Assembly: GCA_001414345.1 (NCBI GenBank)
Contig: LLCB01000107.1
Coordinates: 1 to 64,000, forward strand
Reading direction: 5' to 3'
From: Hymenoscyphus infarciens
Taxonomy: Eukaryota > Ascomycota > Leotiomycetes > Helotiales > Helotiaceae
DNA length: 64,000 nucleotides
The notes beneath the pieces are model-generated. The model was not told where the DNA came from and made no database searches. It saw only the letters and a program-made list of their open reading frames with translations. This document shows, piece after piece, positions 1 to 13,049 of this stretch. Position 1 is the stretch's first letter; each line of letters opens with the position of its first letter. A program made the position numbers and the translations under genes.

Positions 1-974
1 TAATAATATATTATATTATTTATATTATAATTTATAATTATAGTTTTTAAAGTTTTTATTATCTTTTAAAATAAAGTTATTTATAGTTCTTTTTTATAAA
101 TAAAATAATATTACTACTAAGTTTAAACTTTTTATTTAAGTTTATTATAATAAATTTAGTAAATTATTATTTTATTTTTATAAACTAAATATATTAATTA
201 CTTTATTAATATAATAGCCTACTATTCTATATAGCCGAGATTATATAGTATATACTATATATATAAGGTATTATAGTTATTATTTTATATTATCTAAGCT
301 CTTTATTAAGAGATAGAAGAGTATTTTACTACTTCTTAGTCTCTCTCTCTCGCTGCTCTTTCCTTCTTTAGTATATTATATAAATATAAAAGTATAGAGA
401 AGAGAGAGAGAGAGAGAGAGAGCGCGAGAAGGCGAGTAAACATTTTAGTAGAAAGTTTTTCCTAGTGTAAGTAAGAGAAGTTTAGTAAAAGTAGTAAATA
501 ATTCTCTCTCTCTCTTTCTTATTTATCTAGAAATAATAGAAAGAATATAATATAATAGTAAGAAGACGATAATAAAAGAGTAATAGTAAAAGAGTAATAT
601 TACTACTATATCTATAATATATATTTTATTTTCTCTCTCTATTCTCTAATTAGCTAGTTACTATAGTTAAGACTATCTAATCTAAATATAGAGAGAGAGA
701 ATTTAAATTAGAAATTATTCTTTTTTATATTTATAGAAAGTAATATTTTACGATTTATAATTTCCTATTTACGATTTAGTTAATCCGACTTTTTAGTATA
801 TTTAGAATACTATAATATCTCTTTAGTAGTAGTAAATATTTCGTACTATTATAATTAAAAGTAAAATAAATTTATACTATTAAATAAAAAAAGTTTAAAA
901 TTTTAAAATAGAATTTATAAAAATATATAAAAGTAGTTTTAGTAAATAGATAAAACTAAGTATATTATTATTAT
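1..974. repeat. RIP-mutated AT-rich repeat, interrupted at its right end by a Copia element
   Basis: Very AT-rich sequence with no usable reading frame. CT and GA microsatellite runs lie near 340-420. The part from about 870 to 974 matches other copies of the same repeat family near 7.6, 8.6 and 9.65 kb. This copy resumes at 7059, on the far side of the Copia element, so the older repeat was split by the insertion. Confidence 0.75.
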
Positions 975-1145
975 TGTCGGTATATATTCAAGAGGTAAAT
1001 AGCGACTTAGATTAGTATATATAGATATACGTGCTTCTCGCTTAAGAGCTACTTAAGTAGACATCGTAGCTAGCTTTACTCGATATATATAAACGATAAT
1101 ATAACTCTTTTTATATCGCTTTTATAACTATAAGTTATACTAATA
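975..1145 (+). repeat. 5' LTR of the Copia element
   Basis: This 171-bp repeat pairs with 6888-7058, with only a few transition differences between them. The flanking ATTAT (970-974) matches 7059-7063. Confidence 0.9.
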
Positions 1146-3149
1146 CTAATTAGTAGACGTATAGATTAGATACTTAGTTACTTTATATATTTCTACTATA
1201 GATATACTTATATAAAAGTAAACTCGATATTACTAGTAGACTTCTCTTCTCTAATCGTGATTCCTTCTACTATAATCTTCGATAATATACTATAAACGCT
1301 TCTTAAGATAGGAAGCGCTAATTATGAAAATTAATACTTCATCGACCTTCTTTTATCTACTAAGATAATTAATACTCTCTAAGATACCTATTTACCTAAA
1401 ACCTAATATCTCTTTTATCTACTAAGTAAAGTATAAACAGACTTTTAATAATATCTAAATTTAATTTAAGTAATAATAATATAATAGATATACTACTACT
1501 GATTCTAACGATTTTAAAAGCTTTAACTTTAGTACTAAAACAAGCTCTAAAGCTAGTACTAAAGCTAAAGTTAATATAAATAGAAGAGACGATTTTTATC
1601 GCTAAATAAGAAGAGAAGTATACTAAAGAAGAGAACGAAGACCTTCTTCTTTAGAACGAATTTTAAGTAGACTTTAAAGAATAAGATTAAGATAAATTTA
1701 CTAAAATCTACTAATCTACTACTACTAAATTATAATAAACACTTTATAGAAGAGGTATATAAGTTAAGATAGATAGATATAAAATACTTATATCTTAAGT
1801 ATTATATAATACTACTACTAAGATTAACTATACTAAATAGTTAAACAAAGAATTAAAAGCTATAGTATAGTATTAGAAGAAGCTAGTAATAATAATAACT
1901 CTAATAATAATAACCTCTAACTAAAAATATTACTTAAAACACCTAATCTAAGATAAAGACTAGAGATAAAGCTTTATAAGCATCTACTATATAATAATAA
2001 TAATAACTAACACTTTTAACGACTTTAATTCTACTAGCTAAAAGGAAAGACTTAAGTAATCTAGTATAACCTTTAATCTAACCTTTAAGTTTACTAAAAG
2101 ATAACTAGACCTCCTTCTTTATATTCTATTAATTTAATAAAAATACTAGTAGCAATGATTTTAATAATACTTTTAAGTATCTAGAACATAATTAGCAATA
2201 GAATAATCCTAGTAAAAGACTACTAGTATAAATAAATATAGTATATTTTAAACTAGAGTTAACTTTATAAAATTCTTAAAAGAGTTAAAACTACTTATAT
2301 ATATTAGGTATACTTATAAAAGTATATAAAGATAAGTAAAAGTATAGTAGAAAAGAAGATAACTTTATAATTAAAGTTATAATATTTAAAGATATATATA
2401 AGAGAAGTAAAGTATTACTAGTAATTTACTCTCTTATCTTCTCTACTATACTAAAAGGTAACGCTTTAAATTACTTTTATATTATACTTTTTAATAAGTA
2501 TAATAATTAATTCTTTAAAGTTTTATCTATATCTATATAATAATATTTCAAAGATAAGCTTTATAAAAGAGGCTAATTATCTAAGTAGAATAATATTAAT
2601 TTATAGAAGATAATATAAGTATCTAGAGTATCTATATTAAAGTCTTTTAAGGATATATTATTAAGACTTAATTTACTAAGATTTTCTCTCTTTATAGACT
2701 TTTATATTAATAGTTAGCTTTTAAATAAGCTAATTTTAATATATAAAAAGTCCTAGATTATACTATTATAATATTAATCTTATCTTAAGATCCTTTAATA
2801 TCTAATACTATTACTCTTCTATAAAGTTTAATCTAATTCTATTTAAAAGTCTATCTAGAGATAGTTATAAACAAAACTATAATAACTAAAAGACACTTTT
2901 ATAAAAGTAGATAATATAGTATAAACAAATTTAGTAATATAGATTAATATAAGAAGAAGAGGATATATTATATATATAGAAAGAACAACTATTTATCTTA
3001 GGATTATAGTTAATAAGAGTAGAACTATTACTTCACTAAATAGACTAATAAGAATTCTAGACACTTTAAAAGTAAGTAAGATAGATATACTAAAAAAGTA
3101 TATAATATAAATATAATATATACTTAAGATATCTAAAAGGAGGAGATAT

Positions 3150-6100
3150 TAGAGATACTTTACACTATTACTTTATTAAAAGAAGATAGTTACTTATTAG
3201 ATACTAGCTTAGATAACAAAGTTATCTATTATAATATTACTTTTATAGGATTTATTAATAACTTAAATACTAAATATCTTACTACGAATTTAATAAGTTT
3301 AGTATAAAGATATACTATTAATAAATATATCTTATAAAACCTAAATAATACTTCTAACGTTATATACGAATTTATAGAGAAGGTATTTATAATAATAGCT
3401 AAAAGCTATATAAAAGAAAACTTCTTTAACATAATAATTAATACTAGAGTAGCTTAAAAGTTAAGTATAGAATATAACTAATATCTCGTATATATTAGAC
3501 TTATTAAAAGCGTCTTAATTAATAAAAGTATAAAAGGTTAATTTAAGATCTAATTTAGTAAAGAATATACTCTATTTTTAGAATTAATAATAATTAATAT
3601 ACTAATTAGGAAAGTAGAATTTTATATAGTATAATTAGATATCTCTTTTATTTTTTATATTAATAATATAAATAACTTAAAAGTTACTCTAAATAATCTT
3701 TAAAACGTACTTATCTAAGAAAATAAGAAAGGAATAGAGATTAAAAGGTTCTCTATTATATAACGATTTAGACACTCTTTTCTACTCTAGAATAAAGCTA
3801 TATATAACTTTATATAAAAGTACTTAATATTTCTTATAAATATTAATATTTAATAACTTTATAAGCGATTTAGCTATCTATTAGTACTAAGATTATAACG
3901 TGTACTAGAAAGAGCTAGGTATTATATTAACTAAGGTATTCTTTAATATCTTACTAAATTTTATAAATACTATTAAAAGTATAGAAGTTTATCTAGCTGA
4001 TTTAAGTTCACCTTTTATAATAACTTTAAATTTAATTATAGTATTTTACTTAATACTTTCTTTCTTAATAAGTAAGTAGTCTTATACTATATAGACAAAG
4101 TAATAAAATATTAAGTAAGTAACTTTTTACTAGATATAAAAACAATAACTATATAGAAGATCTTCTAAAGATATTAGATTAATATATATTTTAGACTCTC
4201 TAATTATATTATTATAAATACTAGGATAAACTTTATTAGAAAGGACTTTATATACTCTACTACTAGAATAGATACTATAGTAAAAACTATACTAGTTAAG
4301 ATATATAATTTAATTAGTATAGTAGAACGTTACTATAGACTAATTTAATAAGTATATAATATTATATATAAATAAGAGCTCTATCTCTTATAAAGTTTAG
4401 TACTTTAAATAGCCTTTAAAGTAATTAATAATATAATAGGCTTAAATAGACTAGTCTCTACTCTATTAGTATATAAGATATATACTTAAATAACTATAAC
4501 TAACGTACTTTTATAACTGATTTCTATAAAGTCTAAGACCTATAAAAAGGCTACTTAAGAGGTATAAAAGTAGATTATATCTTATTAAGTTAAAGAGGCT
4601 CTTAATATATAAAATAGACTAATTAACTAAGTTAAGAACTTGCTTTTAAACTTAGACGTTTTAGTATAGAGAGAGTATATAAAGTCTTAGATAAGACCTT
4701 TTATTCTTTAAGAAATTAAGAATAAGAACTATATTATAGTACTACTAAGTAGTCCTATAAAGTTTTAATCTATAGTTATAAAGCTATACTTTATTAAAAC
4801 TTCTAAAACTTCTAAAATAGTACTAGTAACTAAGGAAGTTTCTAGTATAATACTATCTAAAACAATACTATAACTCTATAAAAAAGAGAGAACTTTTAAG
4901 TAATAGAGTAGATAAGAAGTAGAGTAGAGTAACTAAGATTTATCTTCTCTCTAATATTAACTTTATTAGTTATAAATCTATTAAAATACTAATATTCTAG
5001 AATCCTTACTAGAACTATTCTAAAAGCGTAAACGTAGATAGTCTTAAAAGTATTTAAGACCTCTAAGTAATATCAAAGTATTATTCTAGTAGTTAGACAC
5101 TTTTATTAATAATATTAACTATATTACTTTTAAGAATATTAAAACTTTTCTTACTAACTTAAGTAAACCTTATAATATTAAAGTCTTTATAGCTAATAAT
5201 AATATAATATATATTAAATCGTAATAAAAGAAGATTAATAGATTAACTAATTATAGTATTTTTAAGATTATTACTTAGAAGGAGTTATCTCTTAATACTA
5301 GAATATTTAGATTACGCTTTATAGATAATATTAAATTTAAGAGTATAGTACTTACTTTTATAAAGTTAAGATTAGTAATCTAAGTATATAATAATACTAG
5401 AAAGTTACTAGTACTTACTTAAGCGCCTATAATTTAGAGAGTAAGCTAGAGAATAATCCTTATACTTATTATAATCCTTCTAGGTTTATAAGTATTTATT
5501 TAGGATATTATATAAGTATATATATAATTATTAACTAACTTAAATTAGAAATTCTTTATATACTCTTCTAAAGATTATTCTTAATAGAAGGATATATTCT
5601 TTAAGATAATTAAGCTATTATATAGTATTCTAGAAGCTAGTAACTATTAGTTTATAATATATTATAAATACTATATTATAAGGCTTATAATAGAATAGTT
5701 AATATTTAACCCCTGTCTTTTATATACTAAGTTATACTAATATAATAAGTAAGTAAAATTAAATACCTCTTTTAGTATAGTAGGCCTTTAAACTAATAAT
5801 ACTCTTATACTTACTAATAACGTCTTTGCTAATAAAGAGAAGGTTACTATTAATAAAGCTGGTTTTATATCTAAAGAAAGAGAAGAGCTTACTATTAACT
5901 ATCTAATTAAATTTAATAGAGGACTAATTACTAAGTATTAAGATAGCTCTATATCTCTTACTTAAGATTATATAAAATACTTAAATTTAGTATAAGAAGC
6001 TTTGACTAAGATATCTAATATAAAAGAGGTATTACGTATAATAGATACTAAAGATTAATATATTATATAATATATTAGAAGAGTATACTTAGCTATATTA

Positions 6101-6790
6101 TCTTAACCTAAGACTGCTTTTAACTTATTATATACTACTTAAACTATTAATTCTTAAGATAATAATATTTCTCTTCTTAATAAGCGAATTTAGTAGTAAA
6201 TCGATAATACTATAAAAGAGCTTAAATTCGTTAAGTTAGACAAATCTTCTCTAAAGTTATATACTTTTACTAATAGATTATTCGCTAATAATAAAGACTT
6301 ATTATTATAAATTAGTTATATTATTACCTTTATAGATAAGGATAATAATACTAATATCTTATATTAGTCTTCTACTAAATATAAGAGAGTTACTTATAGT
6401 GTTTTAGTATTAGAATTATATATAATAAGCTCTAGATTTAATACTATAGCTTTAATAAAATCAACTTTTAAAAGTATCTTAGAATTTAAGATACTACTTA
6501 TAGTATATACTAATTCGAAGTTTATTTACGAATATATAGCTAAATTAGATATAACTAAAGAGAAGCGACTAATAATTAATATTATATACTTATAAGAAGT
6601 ATATAAATTAAGAGAGATTAATAAGATTAAATAGATTAATAGTAAGAGTAATTCTATAGATACTATAACTAAAAAGGGTTACTATAATACTCTATAAAAG
6701 TTAATTAATACTAATAAGCTAGATATTAACCTTATAGAGTAGATAGAACGAAATAAGAGATAATAAGAGACTAAAATAGAGTATTCTTAT
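3150..6790 (+). pseudogene. Copia gag-pol remnant
   Basis: No intact frame exists, but motifs survive. The protease LLDTG motif reads LLDTS at about 3194-3208 (GGC to AGC). Near 6110-6790 the RNase H region is recognisable: the first conserved TDAS reads TNR (Asp to Asn at 6272-6274), and TDSKSLYE reads TNSKFIYE (Asp to Asn at 6512-6514), followed by a KEKRLI-like stretch and a W-to-stop change. Stops are mostly TAG/TAA where family members have Gln or Trp. This pattern is what RIP produces in CpA contexts. The exact gag and integrase limits could not be set by eye. Confidence 0.8.
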
Positions 6791-6887
6791 TAGTCGAGGA
6801 TAGAGAATAGAGAGCTCTAATTAGTTAGATTAGATATATGATTTTTAATAATTTTAAGTAACTTCTATTATTTTAAAGAAGTACTAG

Positions 6888-7058
6888 TGTTAGTATATAT
6901 TTAAGAGGTAAATAGCGACTTAGATTAGTATATATAAGTATACGTGCTTCTCGCTTAAGAGCTACTTAAGTAGACATCGTAGCTAGCTTTACTCGGTATA
7001 TATAAACGATAATATAACTCTTTTTACATCGCTTTTATAACTATAAGTTATACTAACA
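6888..7058 (+). repeat. 3' LTR of the Copia element
   Basis: Direct repeat of 975-1145, 171 bp, starting TGT and ending ACA, with ATTAT immediately downstream. Confidence 0.9.
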
Positions 7059-7063
7059 ATTAT

Positions 7064-7997
7064 ATTATAAATATAGAAATATATAATAAGTTTAATATTT
7101 AAAAATCTATTTAAACTAATTATTTATAATTAAAAGATATATTATTAAATAAGTAAATATATAACTAATATATAAAAGACTATTTACTTTTATAATATCC
7201 TTTTTTAAAGAATATAAAAAAAAGTTTTTTTAAAAGTATTTTTTTATAAAATATTACATTTTTTAAAAAATTATAGTAAAACTAAAAGTTTTTTTAAGTT
7301 TTTTAAAAAATAATATTAAAAATAAATTTAAATCTTTTAAAATCTTTTAAAAAACTATTAAGTTTATTAAAAGATACTTAAGAAATAGTTAATCTTTTAA
7401 TAAAACTAAAAACTTTATTCTTAATAAATTATATTATATTATATTTTATTTTATTATTTATTTTATATTATTTATATTATATATTATATTTTTATATTTT
7501 AGATTTTTATTATTAATAGTTTTTTTTATTAATAAAAAAATACTAATATTTAATTTAAACTTTTTATTAAGTTTATTATAATAGTAAATTAAATAAATTA
7601 TTATTTTATTTTTATAAATAAATTATTATTTTAAAAATAAAATCAGTTTATATTATTAAATAAATTTTTTTATGAAAATATATAAAAGTAACTTTGATAA
7701 ATTTATAAAACTAAGTATAATATTCTTATATTATAAATATAAAAGTATATAATAAGTTTAATATTTAAAAGCTATTTAAACTAATATTATAAAAAACTAT
7801 TTACTTTTATAATTTTTTTATATAATAAATATTTTTTTTTTTTCAAAAATTAGTATTTTTTTTAATAAAAAGGAGTCTTTAAAAATAAAAAAATAAAAAA
7901 AAATTAACTTAAGTTTTTTAAAATATTTTAAAAATAAAACTAAAAGTAAATTTAAGTTTTTTTTAAAAAAAAGAAAAAATAGTTAAGCTTTTAATAA
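7064..7997. repeat. RIP-mutated AT-rich repeat sequence
   Basis: This continues the repeat interrupted by the Copia element and then carries another copy of the same family (about 7410-7820). There are long A and T runs and no coding signal. Confidence 0.6.
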
Positions 7998-8393
7998 GAG
8001 CCTATTTAGCTTATATAAATTATCTAAATATATATATATAGATATCTAATAAGATACTCTAATTAGTAACCTCGTATAAGTTAGTATATATTCTAGTAGA
8101 TATTCTTAGTAGATAGTACTAAGTACTAAGTATTAGTATTAGATAGTATAGATAAAAGATATATATAAACTTTTGAAGTTTTATATCTCTAGAGATCTAA
8201 ATCTTTTTTTAGTACTATATATTCTATTTATATATATACTAAGATATACGAGGTTAAGCGAAGGATTTATATTACTTTTAAATATATTATATACTAAACA
8301 CTAGTATATATATAGAATTAGTATATATTTATATATATTATCTTATGATTTTTAGTAGTATATATTCTAGATATATATAAGCTAAATAGGCTC
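7998..8393. mobile_element. PIF/Harbinger-like MITE, copy 1
   Basis: A 396-bp non-coding element starts GAGCCTATTTAGC and ends with the inverted form GCTAAATAGGCTC. It is flanked by direct TAA at 7995-7997 and 8394-8396. TWA duplications and G-rich GCCTGTTT-type ends are typical of PIF/Harbinger. A clearly related copy lies at 50772-51183. This copy is more RIP-mutated (CTGTTT became CTATTT). Confidence 0.82.
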
Positions 8394-8396
8394 TAA

Positions 8397-9060
8397 AACT
8401 AAAAATCTCATTTCTTATAAAATATATTATATTATAGTTTTCTTTTTATATTATTTAGATTATATTTTATATTCTTATATTTTAATTCTTATTATTATAT
8501 TTTAAAATATAGTTATTTATAATTCTTCTTTCTAAGTAAAAGAAAACTAATACTAGACTTAGACTTCTTATTTACGTAAATTATTACTTTATTTTTATAA
8601 AATTAATAAATTAGTTACTTTCTTAAAAGTAGAATAAGTTTATACTATTAAGTAAAAGAAGCTTAAAGTCTTAAAATAAAGTTTATAAAACTATAGAAAA
8701 ATAGTTTTAATAGATATATAAAACTAAGTATATTACTATTATATTATTAATATAAAAATATATAATAAAGTTAATATTTAAAAAGCTATTTAAATTAACT
8801 ATTTATAAATAAGAGAAAGACTACTAAGTAAGTATATATATAATAAGTATATAAGAGACTAGTTACTTTTATAATATTATTTTCTAAGTAATATTATTTT
8901 ATAATCTTTTATTTCTCTTTTATTTCTTCTTTATTTTTTATATAGAATTTTTTTTTTAAAAAAATATAATTAAAAATAAACTTAAGTTCTTTAAAATATT
9001 TTAAAAAGTAAAACTAAAAGTAAACTTAAGTCTTTTAAAAAGTAATATTAAAAGTAAAGT
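8397..9060. repeat. AT-rich repeat copy
   Basis: About 8400-8800 is a further copy of the repeat family present at 1-974 and 7.4-7.8 kb. It includes the segment with AAAACTAAGTATATTA that forms the unoccupied equivalent of the Copia insertion site. No coding signal was seen. Confidence 0.6.
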
Positions 9061-9345
9061 TATAATAGTCTACTATTCTAAATAGCTAAGTTTACTTACT
9101 ATATATATAAGGTTTTAGCTATATATTTAACTTTTAACTATTATTATTTTATATTATCTATTATATTTTATTATTTAGTTTTAGATCTCTTATATATAGC
9201 TATTTACTCTTCTATAGTTAGAAAGACTAATTTAGTCTTTTCTTCTATATTAGAGTCTAGTAGTTATATACTTTAGCGTTTTTACTAAATATACTTCTAT
9301 ATATCTCTTCTATAATTATATATATTTTATACTATTATAAAACTC
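9061..9345 (+). repeat. Degenerate relative of the 359-bp LTR
   Basis: Starts near ATAGTCTACTATTC and shares successive blocks with the LTRs at 11019 and 14426, including the TATATATAAGGTTTTAG, TTAGTCTTTTCTTCT and ATATTTTATACTATTATA segments, heavily altered by transitions. It is probably a solo or truncated LTR. The limits are approximate. Confidence 0.55.
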
Positions 9346-11013
9346 AAGTTCTTTAAAGTATTCTAAGAAGCTATTAAGTCTTCTAAGAGATAACTAAGAG
9401 ATAGCTAATCTCTTAATAAAACAAAGAATCTTATTTCTAATAAATTATATTATATTATTTATATTATATATTATTTATCTTATATCTTAAATTTCTATAT
9501 TCTATGTTTTTATTAACTCCTAGATTAAGATTAGTTATAGTACTTCTTTATAAGTAAGAGAATACTAGTACTAGACTTAGACTTCTTATTTAGATCTACT
9601 ATTATAATAGATTAAGTAAATTATTATTTTATTTTTATAAAGTAGATTTATACTATTAAATAAAGAAAGTTTAAAGCTTTAAAATATACTTTATAAGAGT
9701 ATATAGAAGTAGCTCTAGTAGATATATAGAACTAAGTATATTACTTTTATATTATAAATATAGAAATATATAATAAACTTAATATTTAAAAATATCTTCT
9801 AAGCTAAATACTTATAGCTAAGAAATACGCTACTAAGCGAGTAAGTATATAACTAGTATTATAATAGCTAGTATAATAATTAGCTATTTATTATAACTAA
9901 GAGTAAAGTAATAGTTAAGAATATTAGAGATTAAAATATTATTATTCTTTATATTAGACTAGGTTTAGTTTTAAAGCTCTCTAGTATTATCTAAATCTCT
10001 ATTTATATTATCTAAGCTTATATATATATATATAAACTCTATCTCTCTTTATATTAAAAAAGATAATTTATTCTTTATCTAAGGTTTTAAACCTAGTAAT
10101 AATATATATTATTCTAGTCTATATACTCTTATATATCTTTTTATTAGTAGTATATAATTCGTACTACTATAGGTATATAAGAGACTATTTACTCTTATAA
10201 TATAATATAAAAAAGAGATTAAAAAACGTCTCTCTTTTATTTTTATTTTAAGAAGAAGAGTAGTTTCTATTAAAACCTACTAACTAACTTACTTCTTTAT
10301 AATAAAGTATCTTTGAAAATAAAGCTAGAATCTCTCTCTCTCTTCTTCTAAGAAAATAATATACTAATTTTTATAGATAAAACTTATAGAAAACGAAAGA
10401 GAAACTATAAAATAGAAGATAAATATTACTTTTCTATTATTATTAAACTTTCGCTAGAGTATTATAAATAATAGTAAATAGAGTTATCTTAGCTTAGTAC
10501 TAGACAAATACTAATAACTTAACTTTAAGAGATAACTAAGCTCTAAAATATAATTTATATAATAATTTCCGTTTATTTATCTAATCTCTAATAATACTTT
10601 AGAGTTATATATAGTATTTTAGATTTCTCTATTTAAACGCTTCTAGGTATTAGAATAAGAAAGAATACTCTACTATATTAGAATAGAATAGAATAGAATA
10701 ACTCTACTTATAGAATATAATAGAAGAGAAAGAATAATTATAAAATAAAGAATAAAGTAGCTAGAAAAGCTTAAAACTCTATTTAGATTAGCTTATTTTA
10801 AGGATTATTTTAAAGATTATAATATAATCTTAAATAATCTCTCTAATATAAACACGTTAGTAGATTTTAAGAATTATTTAATAATCTTAATTAATCTCTT
10901 ACTAAAATAAATTCTACTCGATTTTAAGTAGAATTTAGATTATCTACTCTAAGTACTCTATATATCTATATCTCTACTACTACTACTACTACTACTTACT
11001 ATAGAGTAAGATA
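9346..11013. repeat. RIP-mutated AT-rich sequence with another repeat copy
   Basis: About 9415-9830 is a fourth copy of the repeat family that surrounds the Copia element. The rest is AT-rich and full of stops. A TAC trinucleotide run lies at about 10977-10998. No gene is visible. Confidence 0.55.
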
Positions 11014-11018
11014 AGAAA

Positions 11019-11377
11019 TGTGATAGCCCGTTACCTAGGCTATCCTAGATAGCTAGGAGTACCTGCTATATATAAGGTTTTAGTAGTTATTATTTTATAT
11101 TATCTAATTTAGAAAGGTTACGTATGTCCGTACGTCTATCTAGACTTTCAGACGTACTTCGTAGATTCGGGCTTTTATATTAGCTAACGTATATTATTAG
11201 TCGGTTTTATATCTCTTTCGTCTAAACCTCTTATATATAGTAGCCTACTCTCCTAGAGTTAGAAAAGGCTAGTTTAGCCTTTTCTTCTATATTAGAGCCT
11301 AGTATTTATATACGTTATTCTACTAAACATACTCCTATATACCTCTTCTATAGTTATATATATTTCGTACTATTATA
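11019..11377 (+). repeat. 5' LTR of the non-coding LTR element
   Basis: 359 bp, the same length as the 3' copy at 14426-14784. The differences are mostly transitions, with more A/T at this copy. Confidence 0.9.
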
Positions 11378-12109
11378 TAAAAAGGCTAAACTCTTCTTTA
11401 CTAGTGATAGTATAAATAATATCTCTTTCGAGCTTTTTATTACTTCTTTTATTTCGAATTCGAAGTCGATAATATACCTGTTTCGCTTTAGGCTAGAATC
11501 GGACTAGAAGGATAATATTCTTAAATAGCCGAGTAATTAGAGACTACCTAGACAGCTAGTAATACTAGGGTTTAGTGTCTATATAGACAGCTAGTAAAAA
11601 TCGTGTTATAGACATATTAAGAGATTAGAATACGCTAAGTGTTCCCGAGAATCCTAATAACCCTAGGATCGGTGAATAAGTCGACATAGTCATTGCGAAG
11701 GCTTCCGAACCTGACCTTACCCCCCCCCCCCTTTTCGACTTCATGTCGAACCAGTTCCGCCATAAGGCGTTGAATGACCTTCCAGGGCCACCCCCCTTTT
11801 CGAAAGACAACCCTCTGAACCCTCTCCGATCCGTAACCGCACGCCAAAACAACAAAGGCTCAGCCCTCCGAAGAGATAACCTTCTCAAATGCGGACCAGA
11901 TGCGGACGATATATAGACGAGATAGCGGCATAAAGGACAAAACGATCGGTTAGAGAGATGGAGGATAAAATTATAAGCGAACTTCGAAGTCAACCAAATC
12001 CCACCTCCGAACCCTCCTTGATCCGACCCTCATTCGAACTCTCCTTTGCTTTCATGCCTGAATTCAGACCCCTTTCGCTTACGGGCCCCTGCCTCTGATG
12101 CCTTCCTAC

Positions 12110-13031
12110 CAGTGTTTTGGCTTTCCCCGCCTTGGTCAGCCTGGCACTCCGGAGAGAATAGGCTACCCCTCTCTATTAGGAAAGGAGAGGATAGGCTAAT
12201 TTCACTTATAGACTAGGCTAAATTAGGCAGGAGAGATGCTAAATTTAGATAAGAGAGGCAAGGAAGACTAAAAGAAGGGGCTAGGCAAGGAGAGGTACTA
12301 GAAAGGATAAGACAGGATAGGAAGTATATAAGTAAAAAACATTAAAATAAGCAAAAAGTAATAAAAAGTACTAATATTATAGACTAATTTAAGAAGTATT
12401 AAAAATAATAATATTATTAAATCTCCACTTCCCTTATAACTTTCGGTCTATAATAATCTATGCTCGGAGGTACTAAGTTGCCTCTATTATATCAGAAACT
12501 AGCTCTACGTCCGAGAAAAAAGCGTCCGGTGGTCTATACACCTATAATACCTTCTTAATATGATTTTAGTAATATGGCTTATATAAGAAGCGGACGCTTT
12601 TTTCTCAGACGTAGAGCTAGTACTAGTTAAGGCTTAAATATAAGAGCTTATAAGAGTAAACAGTACTAAATTAAGTACTCTACCAGGTACTTGATTTACT
12701 ATAGTAAAACCCCTGTTTTTAGGTACCGATTAGAGACTAATATTATATACTTTTCTTAGGTAGTACTAAATCTACTAATAACACCATAAATAATATATTT
12801 AAGGCTAGCATATACCCTGCCTAGCCTCCCCTGTAGGCTAGGAAAGGCCACTCCGATACCTCGGATAGGAAAGGATAGGCGGAACAAATTTCGGAATAGG
12901 ATCAGAGTGGCTAGGAGAAGTGATATATTAGAATAGGATCAGGCAGGATAGCCTTAAAATAGAGATAGGAAGGAGAAGGATCGTCAAGGAAGGATAGGAT
13001 AACAGATTAGGCGGGGAAACCCAAAACACTG
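12110..13031. mobile_element. hAT-type non-autonomous DNA transposon
   Basis: Terminal inverted repeats of about 22 bp (CAGTGTTTTGGCTTTCCCCG at the left, CGGGGAAACCCAAAACACTG at the right) are flanked by the exact 8-bp duplication CTTCCTAC at 12102-12109 and 13032-13039. CAGTG ends with 8-bp duplications are the hAT pattern. At 922 bp and without a transposase frame it is non-autonomous. The interior is rich in AGGATAGG/AGGAGAGG-like short repeats near both ends, possible subterminal repeats. It inserted into the LTR element. Confidence 0.9.
12498..12621. repeat. 124-bp inverted repeat inside the hAT element
   Basis: The 31-bp arms (12498-12528 and 12591-12621) are reverse complements with one mismatch. 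Each contains CGGACGCTTTTTTCTC or its complement. The 62-bp loop is AT-rich. It may be a smaller nested insertion or a hairpin belonging to the hAT element; no clear target duplication was found. Confidence 0.8.
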
Positions 13032-13049
13032 CTTCCTACCACTTTCCAA

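Larger units (their letters stand above)
975..7058 (+). mobile_element. Ty1/Copia LTR retrotransposon, complete in outline but RIP-inactivated
   Basis: Two direct repeats of 171 bp (975-1145 and 6888-7058) bound a 5.7-kb interior. The 5-bp duplication ATTAT lies immediately outside at 970-974 and 7059-7063. The left LTR starts TGTCGG and the right one TGTTAG; the right ends in CA and the left in TA, as expected from a C-to-T change. The interior translates in the plus direction, with many stops, to a Copia-type polyprotein ending in an RNase H domain at about 6110-6790. It cannot make a working protein. Near-identity of the LTRs suggests insertion was not long before RIP; this is inference. 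Confidence 0.9.

Noticed and set aside
340..430. CT and GA runs as possible CRISPR or satellite
   Set aside because: Simple dinucleotide tracts without repeat-spacer structure; eukaryotic context.
11625..11993. Open frame of 122 codons on the minus strand inside the LTR element
   Set aside because: It lies in non-coding internal repeat sequence, includes a C homopolymer, and has no conserved-looking motif.
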